Below are positions 7,506-16,917 of a DNA stretch of 45,140 nucleotides, in pieces; position 1 is the first letter of the stretch, and every line of letters starts with the position of its first letter. A model generated the notes under the pieces. It saw only the letters and a program-made list of their open reading frames with translations. It was not told the origin of the DNA and searched no databases. The position numbers and the translations under genes were made by a program. The DNA comes from Thermatribacter sp964570785 (GTDB lineage: Bacteria > Atribacterota > Atribacteria > Atribacterales > Thermatribacteraceae). Where the stretch lies: positions 1-45,140 of the forward strand of contig CAZMZG010000010.1 of the NCBI GenBank assembly GCA_964570785.1, given 5' to 3'.

Positions 7506-8603
7506 TTATTTTGCTTTTCCATTAGTTTCCCTGTTGCCCGGGCCACTGCCTTGCTGAGGCCAGGGATCAGGAAGGAAATACTTTTTGTACATGTAAAGAG
7601 CATACCTATCAGTCATGCCTGAAATAAAGTCGCAAATAATTCTATCAGGAGAAACCTCTTTTGGTAAGCAGAAAGAACACTCTTTTTGAAAAAAATCGGG
7701 ATGTTCCAGAAAAAAGAAGTAGAGGTCCTTAATAAGCCTTTTAGCTTTACTTCTCACTTTTACTTGTTCGCCGCTGAAGTAAACTCTTTGAAAGAGGAAA
7801 CTGCGTAACTCTTCAGTAGCCTTTCTGGTTTCCTGGCTCATGGCGATGCGGTTGGAACCAATACTATTTAGCACTACATCTTTAACCATGTGATCTATTC
7901 TCTGGCGATGAGTACTTCCGAGTATGGCAATCGATTTTTTGGGTAGTTCGGCTTCTCTTATGAGACCAGCCCTGAGAGCATCGTCAATATCATGGTTGAC
8001 GTAGGCTATTACATCTGCAAGGCGCACTACCTGTCCTTCCAGTGTGGCAGGAAGATCTTCTTCAGAACAGAGCAAAGTGTTAGAGTAGGTTTTGGAGTGT
8101 TTCAGAATACCGTTTCTGACTTCCCAGGTCAAATTCAGGCCCTGCCCCCCTCTTTCGAGTAGATCTACCACTCTGAGGCTCTGTTCGTTATGTCTGAAGC
8201 CCTCGGGATAGACTTCGTTAAGCGCTTCTTCCCCAGCATGGCCAAAGGGGGTGTGTCCCAGGTCGTGCCCCAAAGCTATGGCTTCGGTAAGGTCTTCGTT
8301 GAGGCGAAGAGCCCGAGCTATGGTTCGAGCAATTTGCGCCACTTCAAGGGTGTGAGTGAGGCGGGTACGATAGTGATCTCCTTCAGGGCTAAGGAAAACT
8401 TGGGTTTTATGCTTTAGCCGTCGGAAGGCTTTACTGTGAATAATTCGATCTCGGTCGCGCTGGAATACGTTACGCAGGTCGCACTCTGCTTCGGGATACT
8501 TCCTTCCCTTAGTTTGAGAACTCAAGGTAGCGTAAGGGGAAAGGAGCTCCTTTTCTTTTTCTTCCCAGAATTTCTTTATTTCTTCAATTTTCAAGGTTAT
8601 CAC
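7506..8603 (-). CDS. dgt: dGTPase-like HD-domain triphosphohydrolase
   Basis: About 365 residues, the short Dgt family that hydrolyses dNTPs to nucleosides and tripolyphosphate. The HD metal site is visible as RLTHTLEVAQIAR, GHDLGHTPFGHAGEEAL and, further on, YVNHDIDDALRAG. The N-terminal FQRDRDRIIHSKAFRRLKHKTQVF is a strong family hallmark. The start is either GTG at 8603 or TTG at 8594; the latter has GGTGAT at good spacing. A strong hairpin lies immediately upstream. Gene order ppdK-dgt-hppA-dnaG places it next to replication genes, which suits a role in nucleotide pool control. Confidence 0.93.
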   Translation of the reverse strand: MITLKIEEIKKFWEEKEKELLSPYATLSSQTKGRKYPEAECDLRNVFQRDRDRIIHSKAFRRLKHKTQVFLSPEGDHYRTRLTHTLEVAQIARTIARALRLNEDLTEAIALGHDLGHTPFGHAGEEALNEVYPEGFRHNEQSLRVVDLLERGGQGLNLTWEVRNGILKHSKTYSNTLLCSEEDLPATLEGQVVRLADVIAYVNHDIDDALRAGLIREAELPKKSIAILGSTHRQRIDHMVKDVVLNSIGSNRIAMSQETRKATEELRSFLFQRVYFSGEQVKVRSKAKRLIKDLYFFFLEHPDFFQKECSFCLPKEVSPDRIICDFISGMTDRYALYMYKKYFLPDPWPQQGSGPGNRETNGKAK

Positions 8604-8608
8604 CCGGA

Positions 8609-8635
8609 GAACCGGGGGGAGTTGTCCCCCGGTTC
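8609..8635 (-). other. Intercistronic GC hairpin between ppdK and dgt
   Basis: A perfect 10-bp stem, GAACCGGGGG paired with CCCCCGGTTC around a 7-base loop, lies between the ppdK stop and the dgt start. It is not followed by a U tract and ends about six bases from the dgt GTG, where it could influence initiation or protect the ppdK mRNA end. Confidence 0.65.
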
Positions 8636-8656
8636 AGAAATGCAAAGCTTTGTCTG

Positions 8657-11305
8657 TTACTTTTCTGCTTCAATTACAGCCTGTGCTGCTGCCAGACGGG
8701 CAATGGGCACACGGAATGGCGAACAACTTACATAGTTAAGGCCTATCCTGTGGCAGAACTTGACTGATTTGGGTTCTCCACCATGTTCACCGCAAATACC
8801 GCATTTCAGGTTGGAACGAGTGCTTCTACCTTTTTGGACACCCATCTGCATGAGCTGGCCAACTCCTTCCTGGTCCAGAACCTGGAAGGGATCTTCTTCA
8901 AGGATCCCTTTTTCTTCGTAGTAGAAGAGGAATTTGCCTTCTGCATCGTCTCGGCTGTAGCCAAAGGTCATTTGAGTCAGGTCGTTGGTTCCAAAGGAGA
9001 AGAATTCGGCGTATTCAGCTATCTGGTCTGCAACGAGCGCTGCGCGGGGTACCTCGATCATGGTTCCAAAGCTGTAGCTAATGTCTACTCCGTATTCTTT
9101 GATCACAGCCTGGGCAACCTCATCAAGCTTCTCTTTGAGAACCTTGATTTCGTTTCGATGACCAACCAGCGGGATCATAATTTCTGGAATTACTTTCACG
9201 CCTTCCTTGGTCAGCTCGCAGGCTGCTTCCATAATTGCCCGAACCTGCATTTCAACGATTTCTGGATAAAGGATACCCAGACGACAACCACGCAGTCCAA
9301 GCATGGGGTTAGCTTCGTGCAGGTTACGCACTATTTTAAGCAAGTTTTCCTTTTCTTCGAGTTCTGGGCCGGTTACTCCTTTGACACGGAGAGTGGTCAC
9401 CTCTATAAGCAAATCTTCAAGTTTGGGTAGGAATTCATGCAAAGGAGGATCAATCAAGCGGATAGTTACCGGTTTCCCTTCCATAACGCGGAAAATTTCC
9501 TTGAAGTCACCCTTCTGCATGGGTTCTATTTCGCCAAGGGCTTTTCTGCGCTCTTCCTCGGTTTGAGCCATAATCATTCTCTGCACGCTGGGAAGTCGGT
9601 CTGGAGCCATGAACATATGCTCTGTGCGGCAGAGTCCAATGCCTTCTGCTCCAAACTCCAGTGCTTTCTGGGCATCCTGAGGCGTATCGGCGTTGGCACG
9701 CACTCCCAGTTTTCTTATTTCGTCGGCCCAGGAAAGGAGAGTCTGGAAATTCCCGGAAAGCTGGGGAGGGATGGTTTTTACTTGACCCAGAATAACTTCT
9801 CCGGTTCCACCGTCTATGGTTATATAATCGCTTTCCTTTACTACAGTGCTGTTCACGGTGAACTGTTTCTTGTCGAGATCGATTTTGATTGCTTCACAAC
9901 CGGCGACACAGGGTTTACCCATGCCGCGGGCTACCACTGCGGCGTGACTGGTCATACCTCCACGGCTGGTCAAAACACCCTGAGCAGCAACCACGCCGTG
10001 AATATCATCAGGGGTAGTCTCAGGTCTGACCAGGATGACCTTTTCTCCTTCGTTGCCCAGTTTTTCGGCTTCGTCAGCGTCAAAAACTACCTTACCATAG
10101 GCAGCGCCAGGCGAAGCAGGAAGTCCTTTGGCAAGTACCTGTATGGATTGGCTGCGGTCAATTTGAGGATGCAGGAGCTGGTTCAACTGGTTGGGGTCTA
10201 CTCTCAAAATAGCGGTCTTTTTATCGATGAGTCCTTCTTTAACCATGTCCACAGCAATTTTGATTGCTGCCTGGGCGGTTCTTTTACCAGTTCGGGTTTG
10301 AAGAAGATACAGTTTGCCTTTCTCAATAGTGAACTCAAAGTCCTGCATGTCCTTGTAGTGCTTTTCAAGGATTTCATAAACTTTCTTTAATTCTTCGAAA
10401 ACCTTGGGAAGATCTTTTCCCATTTCCACAATTGGCTTGGGCGTTCTTATTCCGGCAACTACGTCTTCACCCTGAGCATTGAGAAGATACTCGCCGTAGT
10501 ATTCTTTCTCTCCAGTGGAGGGATTACGGGTGAATCCAACGCCAGTTCCAGAATCAAATCCCATGTTTCCAAATACCATCATTTGAACGTTTACTGCAGT
10601 TCCCCAATCGTCAGGAATTCCGTGAATCTTACGGTAGGTGATGGCGCGTTTGTTATTCCAGGATTCAAACACGGCGTTAATTGCTCTTTTAAGCTGCTCA
10701 TACGGTTTTTGAGGAAAATCTTCGCCTGTTTCTTTTTTATAGAGTTCTTTGTACTTCTGAATTACCTTTTTAAGTGCTTCGGCGTCTAAATCAGTATCCA
10801 GCTTGGCTCCTACTTCTTCTTTTACCTCATCAAGTATGGCTTCGAACTTGGAGTGGTCAATGCCCATAACCACATTCCCAAACATCTGAATGAATCTGCG
10901 GTAACAATCGTAGGCAAAGCGCTTATCCCCGGTTAGCTTGGCCAGGCCTTCCACCACCTCGTCATTGAGCCCCAGGTTAAGGATAGTGTCCATCATGCCT
11001 GGCATAGAAACGGGTGCTCCAGAGCGGACCGAAACTAAAAGCGGGTTGTTGGGATCACCAAACTTCTTACCGCTTTTTTCCTCAAGCTGTTTGAGGTTTT
11101 TCAAAATTTCCTCTTCGAGTCCTTCTGGCCATTGCTCATTGTTCTTGTAATAGTGAGCACAGGCCTCGGTGGTAATGGTAAACCCTGGTGGTACCGGCAA
11201 ACCGATGCGAGTCATTTCAGCAAGATTTGCTCCTTTACCGCCCAGGAGCATCTTCATTGAGGCGTCTCCTTCACCAAAAAAGTAAACGTATTTCTTCTTG
11301 TTCAT
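8657..11305 (-). CDS. ppdK: Pyruvate, phosphate dikinase
   Basis: 882 residues, full length for PPDK, which interconverts pyruvate + ATP + Pi with PEP + AMP + PPi. The N-terminal ATP-grasp domain includes GGKGANLAEM and VSVRSGAP. The swivelling domain holds the phospho-carrier histidine H454 in RGGMTSHAAVVARG, with the regulatory threonine T452 beside it. The C-terminal PEP/pyruvate barrel has GTNDLTQMTFG and the catalytic cysteine C838 in CGICGEHGGEP. Its 5' end overlaps the stop of the regulator gene by 4 bases (ATGA). With hppA downstream it forms a PPi-centred glycolytic/gluconeogenic module. Confidence 0.98.
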   Translation of the reverse strand: MNKKKYVYFFGEGDASMKMLLGGKGANLAEMTRIGLPVPPGFTITTEACAHYYKNNEQWPEGLEEEILKNLKQLEEKSGKKFGDPNNPLLVSVRSGAPVSMPGMMDTILNLGLNDEVVEGLAKLTGDKRFAYDCYRRFIQMFGNVVMGIDHSKFEAILDEVKEEVGAKLDTDLDAEALKKVIQKYKELYKKETGEDFPQKPYEQLKRAINAVFESWNNKRAITYRKIHGIPDDWGTAVNVQMMVFGNMGFDSGTGVGFTRNPSTGEKEYYGEYLLNAQGEDVVAGIRTPKPIVEMGKDLPKVFEELKKVYEILEKHYKDMQDFEFTIEKGKLYLLQTRTGKRTAQAAIKIAVDMVKEGLIDKKTAILRVDPNQLNQLLHPQIDRSQSIQVLAKGLPASPGAAYGKVVFDADEAEKLGNEGEKVILVRPETTPDDIHGVVAAQGVLTSRGGMTSHAAVVARGMGKPCVAGCEAIKIDLDKKQFTVNSTVVKESDYITIDGGTGEVILGQVKTIPPQLSGNFQTLLSWADEIRKLGVRANADTPQDAQKALEFGAEGIGLCRTEHMFMAPDRLPSVQRMIMAQTEEERRKALGEIEPMQKGDFKEIFRVMEGKPVTIRLIDPPLHEFLPKLEDLLIEVTTLRVKGVTGPELEEKENLLKIVRNLHEANPMLGLRGCRLGILYPEIVEMQVRAIMEAACELTKEGVKVIPEIMIPLVGHRNEIKVLKEKLDEVAQAVIKEYGVDISYSFGTMIEVPRAALVADQIAEYAEFFSFGTNDLTQMTFGYSRDDAEGKFLFYYEEKGILEEDPFQVLDQEGVGQLMQMGVQKGRSTRSNLKCGICGEHGGEPKSVKFCHRIGLNYVSCSPFRVPIARLAAAQAVIEAEK

Positions 11306-12162
11306 GATGTTTCCTCCTTCTTTTTATTGTTAATAAGATTTGCTATTTTTTCGCTGATTTCTCTAGTAGTCAAATTGGTTATGTCAATAATCTCACAACC
11401 CAGCTTTTTATATATCTGCATGGCAAAGTTCAGCTCTTTTTTTACGACTTCGGGCAGTGCTTTTTTGCTGAGTTTGTCTAACCCCAGAGCATTGATTCTC
11501 TCAGCTCTAATCCTGCTCAGGTCCATTTCATTTACCCAAATGCCTATCGGAACAACGCCTTTTTTGCAACTTTTTCTAATCACCTCCTCAAGATCGCAAG
11601 GAAGTGGTAAATCGGGATTGATAATAATAAATCCACACTTCATCCCCTTTTCTGCAAGTGTGAGGATAATTTCATCGCGATGAGGGTACCACACGCTGAA
11701 TACGATGACATCGGCCTTGTCAAGGTTGGAAATACTGAAGCCGGTGCTCTTTTCCAACGAATATTCCAAGGCTTCAGTGTGACTGGGAGTTTCCTCCAGG
11801 CTTTGGAAAAGACCTGGCTTACCTCTTGGTTGGCGGGCGCTGGCTTTTTTGAGGGCTTCTACAATGGGACCCAGAAGATCCAGAGCAAAAATGCCGCGAT
11901 TTACACTTTCAGCGCGGAGCCGGCTGGCTATTTCTTCGTTGACCAGCGTATAAACTACGAGATCCTGAATTCTCACCATATCCAGAATGTTCTCTATGGT
12001 TTCCCAGTGACGAACTTTGGTGAAAGGCAAAATATTCACCCGGGGCAGTTCAAACTGAACCAGTGCTGCTTGTACTACCGATAGAGCTGTTTTGCCAGTG
12101 CCATCAGATATTACAAAAATGTTAAAGTCGTCTCTTGAAGCTGTTTCCCTTTTAACTTCCAC
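11302..12162 (-). CDS. ppsR: PPDK regulatory protein (bifunctional kinase/phosphorylase, DUF299)
   Basis: 286 residues from a GTG at 12162, with AGGAGGA five bases upstream; the glyS stop codon overlaps this site. A longer ATG frame exists but starts inside glyS. The N-terminal FVISDGTGKTA carries the P-loop-like DGTGKT of the family. ADVIVFSVWYPHRDE and INALGLDKLSKKAL are further family-like segments. The protein uses ADP to phosphorylate the threonine next to the PPDK catalytic histidine and uses Pi to reverse it. The 4-base overlap with ppdK implies translational coupling and makes PPDK, not PEP synthase, the expected partner. Confidence 0.95.
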   Translation of the reverse strand: MEVKRETASRDDFNIFVISDGTGKTALSVVQAALVQFELPRVNILPFTKVRHWETIENILDMVRIQDLVVYTLVNEEIASRLRAESVNRGIFALDLLGPIVEALKKASARQPRGKPGLFQSLEETPSHTEALEYSLEKSTGFSISNLDKADVIVFSVWYPHRDEIILTLAEKGMKCGFIIINPDLPLPCDLEEVIRKSCKKGVVPIGIWVNEMDLSRIRAERINALGLDKLSKKALPEVVKKELNFAMQIYKKLGCEIIDITNLTTREISEKIANLINNKKKEETS

Positions 12163-12172
12163 GGTGTTCCTC

Positions 12173-14263
12173 CTAAATGACAACCTGAGACAAGTCCGCA
12201 AATTTATACCATAAAAGGACTATCCTTTTCATCAACGCAAGTCGGTTCTTGCGTGTTGCTTCTTCGGGAACCATGACCAGGACTTTTTCAAAAAACCGGT
12301 CTAAGATAGGGACCAGGCTATAAAAATCCTCAAACATTTTCTGGTAATTTCCTTCTTTAAGTGACTTTTCGAAGTCTTTTTCGAAAAGTGAAAGGGCCCG
12401 ATAGAGCTCCTCTTCTATTTCCTCTTTTAAGAGGTGTTCATCTACCTCTTCTTTCCCATCAAAGTTTTTGCTTATATTGTAAGCACGAGTGAAGCCAGTA
12501 AGAACCGCCTCTAAAATACTCTTTTTGTTTTCCCAGAGCTTTTGAAGAGTCGAAATTCTGAGATAAATTTCGTAAATGTCGTCAATTGGAACACTCAAAA
12601 CTGCATTAATGATTGAATAGTTAACCCCTTGCTCCAGAAGTAAATTGCGTAGGCGGGCCATTAGGAAATCCAGGACCTTTTCCACAACGGTTTCATCAAA
12701 AGGTACGAATCCTTGTTTTGCGATTAAAGAAAGGTTTCCACGAATTAATTCTCTGGTACTCAAAAACCAGCGTTTGTTTATTATGACACCTATAAGGCCT
12801 TGAGCGAGGCGCCTGAGACCCAGAGGGTCTTCAGAGCCGCTGGGGATGCGGTCTAAAGCAAAGCTTGAAACAATGGTGTCCATTCGGTCAACTAAGCTCA
12901 ACACGCTTCCTACCAGCGTTTTTGGATAATTGCCTTCTGATGGAGAGAAATACTGCTCTTCGATAGCCAGCGCAACTTCTTCAGCTTCTCCATCTTTCTG
13001 GGCGTAAACTCGACCCATATAGCCCTGTAACTCTGGAAATTCCTTAACCATTTCGCATGCCAGATCTGCTTTGGCAAGAAGGGCAGCCCTTTCCAGAAGT
13101 TTTACCTTTTCTTTGCTAGCATGAAGCTTTTGACCCAGGTACCCGCTAAGCTGGATCAGGCGCTGGGTTTTTTCCCACATAGTGCCCAGCGATTCTTGAA
13201 AAACTATACCTTTTAACTTATCTACTTTTTCAGATAAGGAGCTTTTACGATCTTCGTTGAAGAAAAAGAGGGCATCTTCAAGCCTGGCTTTTAAGACCCT
13301 TTCGTTGCCCTTGATTATGATTTCACTTTTGTCAGCAGGTCTATTCAGGACCACCATAAAATGAGGAGAAAGGTTACCTCTCTCATCTGTGCAAGCAAAG
13401 TAACGCTGATGATGTTTCATGACCGTTATTAGAACCTTCGAAGGTAGGGCAAGGTATTTTTCCTCAAAATGCCCTACTCCCACTCCAGGATATTCTACCA
13501 GGAAGTTTACCTCTTCTAAAAGATTTTCATCTTTTAGCCAGAATATTTCTTCTTTTCTGGCGCAAGAAGTCAGAAGTTCCTCTATCTTTGTTCTTCTTTC
13601 TTGGGGATCAACTATTACAAAGGCCTTGCGAAGTGTATCAAGATAGGATGCTGCATCGGGAATGGCCACTTTTTCAGGATAAAGAAACCGGTGTCCCCTG
13701 CTAAACCTGGAAGAAGTTATGCCTGCAAAGTCAAAAATTATTTCTTCATCGTCCAGGAGAGCCACCAGCCACCTTATGGGACGTACAAAAGCTATGTTTC
13801 CTTTCCCCCAGCGCATGGAACGCGAAAACTGGAGACTCGATAGAATCTTGTTTAGGACTTCGGGCAAAATCCCTTTGACCGCTTTTCCTGGAATCTCCTT
13901 GCGTGCAAACACATAGGTTCCTCGTTCTGCTTCTTTGATGATCAGAGAACTTATTTCCACTCCTTGAGCTTTTGCAAAAAGCAAAGCGGGTTTTAACCAT
14001 TCCCCTTCTGGTGAAAGAGCTACCTTTTTAGGGGGTCCCTTCACCTCCATGACTTGTTTCCTCTGGAACTCTTCTACTCCTTTCAGGAGGACGGCAATTC
14101 GCCTCGGAGTGCCCAAAATTCTATGTTCACTGAAAACAATCTGTTCTGATTTCAGAACGTCCAGTAAGACTTCCTCAAATTTCTTAAAAATTTCTCCTTT
14201 AAGACTTGAAGGGAGCTCTTCCATGCCAACTTCTACCAAGAGAGTTTTACCAGAAGAGTTCAT
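12173..14263 (-). CDS. glyS: Glycyl-tRNA synthetase beta subunit
   Basis: 696 residues, normal length for the beta chain of the bacterial alpha2beta2 glycyl-tRNA synthetase. It opens LLVEVGMEELPS and contains MRWGKGNIAFVRPIRWLVAL and HHQRYFACTDERGNL, segments strongly conserved in GlyS. The C-terminal part is the HD/DALR-like tRNA-binding region. It starts 6 bases after the glyQ stop. No glycine T-box is seen upstream of glyQ, so regulation differs from that of typical Firmicutes glyQS and may follow the rpsU promoter. Confidence 0.98.
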   Translation of the reverse strand: MNSSGKTLLVEVGMEELPSSLKGEIFKKFEEVLLDVLKSEQIVFSEHRILGTPRRIAVLLKGVEEFQRKQVMEVKGPPKKVALSPEGEWLKPALLFAKAQGVEISSLIIKEAERGTYVFARKEIPGKAVKGILPEVLNKILSSLQFSRSMRWGKGNIAFVRPIRWLVALLDDEEIIFDFAGITSSRFSRGHRFLYPEKVAIPDAASYLDTLRKAFVIVDPQERRTKIEELLTSCARKEEIFWLKDENLLEEVNFLVEYPGVGVGHFEEKYLALPSKVLITVMKHHQRYFACTDERGNLSPHFMVVLNRPADKSEIIIKGNERVLKARLEDALFFFNEDRKSSLSEKVDKLKGIVFQESLGTMWEKTQRLIQLSGYLGQKLHASKEKVKLLERAALLAKADLACEMVKEFPELQGYMGRVYAQKDGEAEEVALAIEEQYFSPSEGNYPKTLVGSVLSLVDRMDTIVSSFALDRIPSGSEDPLGLRRLAQGLIGVIINKRWFLSTRELIRGNLSLIAKQGFVPFDETVVEKVLDFLMARLRNLLLEQGVNYSIINAVLSVPIDDIYEIYLRISTLQKLWENKKSILEAVLTGFTRAYNISKNFDGKEEVDEHLLKEEIEEELYRALSLFEKDFEKSLKEGNYQKMFEDFYSLVPILDRFFEKVLVMVPEEATRKNRLALMKRIVLLWYKFADLSQVVI

Positions 14264-14269
14264 CTTCTT

Positions 14270-15145
14270 TTACAGCTCCTTTTTTGTCCATGGGAATTCT
14301 ACTTTTTCTCGCATTCTCAGATATTCCAGAGCACACCTGTTGGCCAGCTTTCTAATGCGGGCCATATACTGACTTCGCTCGATTACACTTATGCCTCCTC
14401 TTGCTTCGAGAAGGTTAAATACATGAGAGCATTTAAGGACATAGTCATAGGCAGGTAAGACAAGCTGTTTTTCTACCAGTCTTGCAGCTTCTCTCTCGTA
14501 AAGTTCGAATAGTTGAAAGAGTAAGTCGGGGTCGCTTTCGTCGAAGCTGTATACAGAGTGTTCTCTTTCTTCTTGAAAACGAATGTCTCCATAGGTAAAG
14601 CATGGATTCCACAGAATCTCAAAAACATTATCCTTTTCCTGAAGGTACATGGCTATCCTTTCCAGGCCATAGGTTATTTCCACAGAAATAGGTTTGAGGT
14701 CTATGCCTCCCGCCTGCTGGAAGTAGGTGAACTGAGTTATTTCCATCCCATCAAGCCATACTTCCCAGCCCAGTCCCCAGGCTCCAAGGGTGGGAGATTC
14801 CCAGTTATCTTCTACGAAGCGAATGTCGTGTTCCAGTGGATCGATTCCAAGATTAAAAAGGCTTTCCAGATACCATTCCTGAATTTCTGCTGGGGAAGGC
14901 TTGATGATTACCTGAAATTGATAATGTTCATAAAGGCGATTGGGGTTTTCTCCATAGCGACCATCAGTGGGACGGCGGGAAGGCTCGCAATAAGCTACCT
15001 TCCAGGGTTCAGGACCCAATACCCTTAAAAAGGTAGCCGGATTCATAGTGCCGGCTCCAACTTCAACGTCGTAAGGCTGCTGAATCACACAACCTTTTTC
15101 CTTCCAGAAATTACTGAGGTTGAGAATTATGTCCTGGAAATACAT
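14270..15145 (-). CDS. glyQ: Glycyl-tRNA synthetase alpha subunit
   Basis: 291 residues from the ATG at 15145, which has AAGGAGCTGAAAGG directly upstream; a longer frame to 15208 adds 21 residues unlike the family. It is the catalytic class II subunit, with YFQDIILNLSNFWKEKGC at the start, GAGTMNPATFLRVLGPEPW (residues about 29-47) and YCEPSRRPTDGRYGENPNR, all near-invariant in GlyQ. It works with glyS just downstream. It follows recO by 68 bases, as in Bacillus, where order is era-recO-glyQ-glyS. Confidence 0.98.
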   Translation of the reverse strand: MYFQDIILNLSNFWKEKGCVIQQPYDVEVGAGTMNPATFLRVLGPEPWKVAYCEPSRRPTDGRYGENPNRLYEHYQFQVIIKPSPAEIQEWYLESLFNLGIDPLEHDIRFVEDNWESPTLGAWGLGWEVWLDGMEITQFTYFQQAGGIDLKPISVEITYGLERIAMYLQEKDNVFEILWNPCFTYGDIRFQEEREHSVYSFDESDPDLLFQLFELYEREAARLVEKQLVLPAYDYVLKCSHVFNLLEARGGISVIERSQYMARIRKLANRCALEYLRMREKVEFPWTKKEL

Positions 15146-15213
15146 CCTTTCAGCTCCTTCCAAAAACCACCAAAAGTAAACTATATCAGCAGAAAAACTG
15201 ACTGTCAACTTCC

Positions 15214-16002
15214 CTATAGTTCACTTGCTGTGGGTTTTTCAGGATACCTGGCAAGGAAGGCTTCAATACTCGAGATGCTCTTGTTCAGGTGGTGCGAAAA
15301 ATATTCGGAACTAAGCTCATCCAGACGAAAAAACTGGTCGTCAGTGAGTTTTAACTTGGAAAGTAAAGGATAAGGAAGATTGAGAAGATGTAACCAGATT
15401 AAAATCGTATCCTGCGATATATAAGTACAGTTTTTGCTTAGCTCAGGTTTTGAAGCGCAACTTTCGCATATGACTCCTCCCTCAGCGTGGCTCCAGAGAT
15501 GAAATTTCTTGTTTTCTTGATTGCACGCTGCGCAACTCGTTAACTGAGGCTGTAACCCCAGGTATTGAAGCAGCATCAGCTTAAACTTAAGAACTCCTCT
15601 GCGAACCGTTTCGGGAGGTGACTTGTCTGCGAAAGAAAAAATTTTTAGCACTTCTCCAAATAAATTTTTTTGCTGACTTCGCTCTTCGAGAGCCTGGTCA
15701 ATAAGGTACAATACGTAGTTTCCCAGAAGCCATTTTTCGAAAGACTTGGCAAGCATCCGAAACGACCTTTTAATTTCTGCCTGTACTACTACCGGTAGAA
15801 AACGACCTGCATAAAACAAGAATTCCGAGAAAACAAATTTATCCAGAGCCCCTCCTAGGCGATTGCCTACTTTTCTGGCTCCTTTAGCCATCACTTTTAT
15901 CTTGCCCATTTTTTTAGTAAATACCAGGACGATGCGGTCTATTTCGCCTACGTCAAATTGCTTGATCACAATACCAGAATCTTTTAAGTAACCTCTAAGC
16001 AT
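15214..16002 (-). CDS. recO: DNA repair protein RecO
   Basis: 262 residues. The N-terminal OB-fold region includes GIVIKQFDVGEIDRIVLVF and KVMAKGARK, as in RecO, which loads RecA on gapped DNA with RecF/RecR. A zinc finger is present as CAAC followed about 20 residues later by CESC. It starts 5 bases after era ends and both are in the conserved era-recO order. Sequence is moderately conserved as usual for this family; the context makes the assignment firm. Confidence 0.94.
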   Translation of the reverse strand: MLRGYLKDSGIVIKQFDVGEIDRIVLVFTKKMGKIKVMAKGARKVGNRLGGALDKFVFSEFLFYAGRFLPVVVQAEIKRSFRMLAKSFEKWLLGNYVLYLIDQALEERSQQKNLFGEVLKIFSFADKSPPETVRRGVLKFKLMLLQYLGLQPQLTSCAACNQENKKFHLWSHAEGGVICESCASKPELSKNCTYISQDTILIWLHLLNLPYPLLSKLKLTDDQFFRLDELSSEYFSHHLNKSISSIEAFLARYPEKPTASEL

Positions 16003-16007
16003 AAACT

Positions 16008-16892
16008 TTATTTTATTTTATAGCCCCAGCGCCTCAGTACTTCAGGGCGTTTGCGCCAGGACTTTTCGGTTTTCACCCAAAGGTCTAAATACACTTTCTT
16101 ACCCCAGTTATATTCGATTTCCTCCCGTGCTTCCTGGCCAATTTTCTTGATCATTCTTCCTCCTTCGCCGATTATAATTTTCTTGTGGGAATCTCTTTCG
16201 ACGTAGATGGTAGCCTGGATATAAATGATTTCGCCCCTGTCCTTGAACTCTTCTACTCTAACTTCTACGCCATAGGGTACTTCCTGGTGTACGTTCCACC
16301 AGATCTTTTCCCTGATTATTTCAGCAACTATTTCTCTTTCGTAAGCATCTGAAACTATACCGGGCTCATAATAAGGTTCTCCTTCAGGAAGGTAATCTGT
16401 TATTTTCTCAATTAATTCTGAAACACCCTCTCCGCTCAAGGCCGAGATTGCCAGAGATTCGGCAAAAGGGGCTTGGTGAGAAAGGAAGTCGACGATTTCC
16501 AGAATTTTTTCTTCGGTAGCCAAATCTTTTTTGTTAATCACCAAAAACTTTGGGTTGGTAAAATTCTTCAGCTGATCCAAGTAATGAATGTCCTCTTTCC
16601 AGCCTTCTTCTGGAGTGGTCATGTAAAGAAGAAGGTCTATTCCCTCTAATGCATTTTGTAACTCTTTGATCATAAATTCTCCCAGACTATCTACCGGATT
16701 ATGTAAGCCTGGTGTGTCGACAAAAATGATCTGGCTATCCGGACGATTGAGGATTCCTTTTATGGATTTTCTGGTAGTTTGGGGTTTAGGAGAGACTATA
16801 GCAACCTTTTGTCCCACTGCTTTGTTGAGAAAAGTAGATTTGCCTACGTTGGGCCTTCCTAAAATGGCTACAAAACCGGACTTAAAACCCAT
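16008..16892 (-). CDS. era: GTPase Era
   Basis: 294 residues. The GTPase domain has G1 GRPNVGKS (12-19), the switch PQTTRKSIKG, G3 DTPG and G4 NKKD. The C-terminal KH domain contains GEGGRMIKKIGQEAREEIE and ends with a KSWRKRPEVLRRWGY tail. Era binds the 3' end of 16S rRNA and assists 30S assembly. The upstream partner is the YbeY-Cdd fusion, with 25 bases between them, so two rRNA maturation factors are produced together. Confidence 0.98.
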   Translation of the reverse strand: MGFKSGFVAILGRPNVGKSTFLNKAVGQKVAIVSPKPQTTRKSIKGILNRPDSQIIFVDTPGLHNPVDSLGEFMIKELQNALEGIDLLLYMTTPEEGWKEDIHYLDQLKNFTNPKFLVINKKDLATEEKILEIVDFLSHQAPFAESLAISALSGEGVSELIEKITDYLPEGEPYYEPGIVSDAYEREIVAEIIREKIWWNVHQEVPYGVEVRVEEFKDRGEIIYIQATIYVERDSHKKIIIGEGGRMIKKIGQEAREEIEYNWGKKVYLDLWVKTEKSWRKRPEVLRRWGYKIK

Positions 16893-16917
16893 AAACCTTC
16901 CTCCGTTTGTTGTTAAT

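Noticed and set aside
9437..10390. 317-codon plus-strand open frame inside ppdK
   Set aside because: It is the antisense of a full-length, motif-complete ppdK; sequence is unlike any family and has no ribosome site.
15146..15213. Glycine T-box ahead of glyQS
   Set aside because: The recO-glyQ gap is about 70 bases and has no T-box element.
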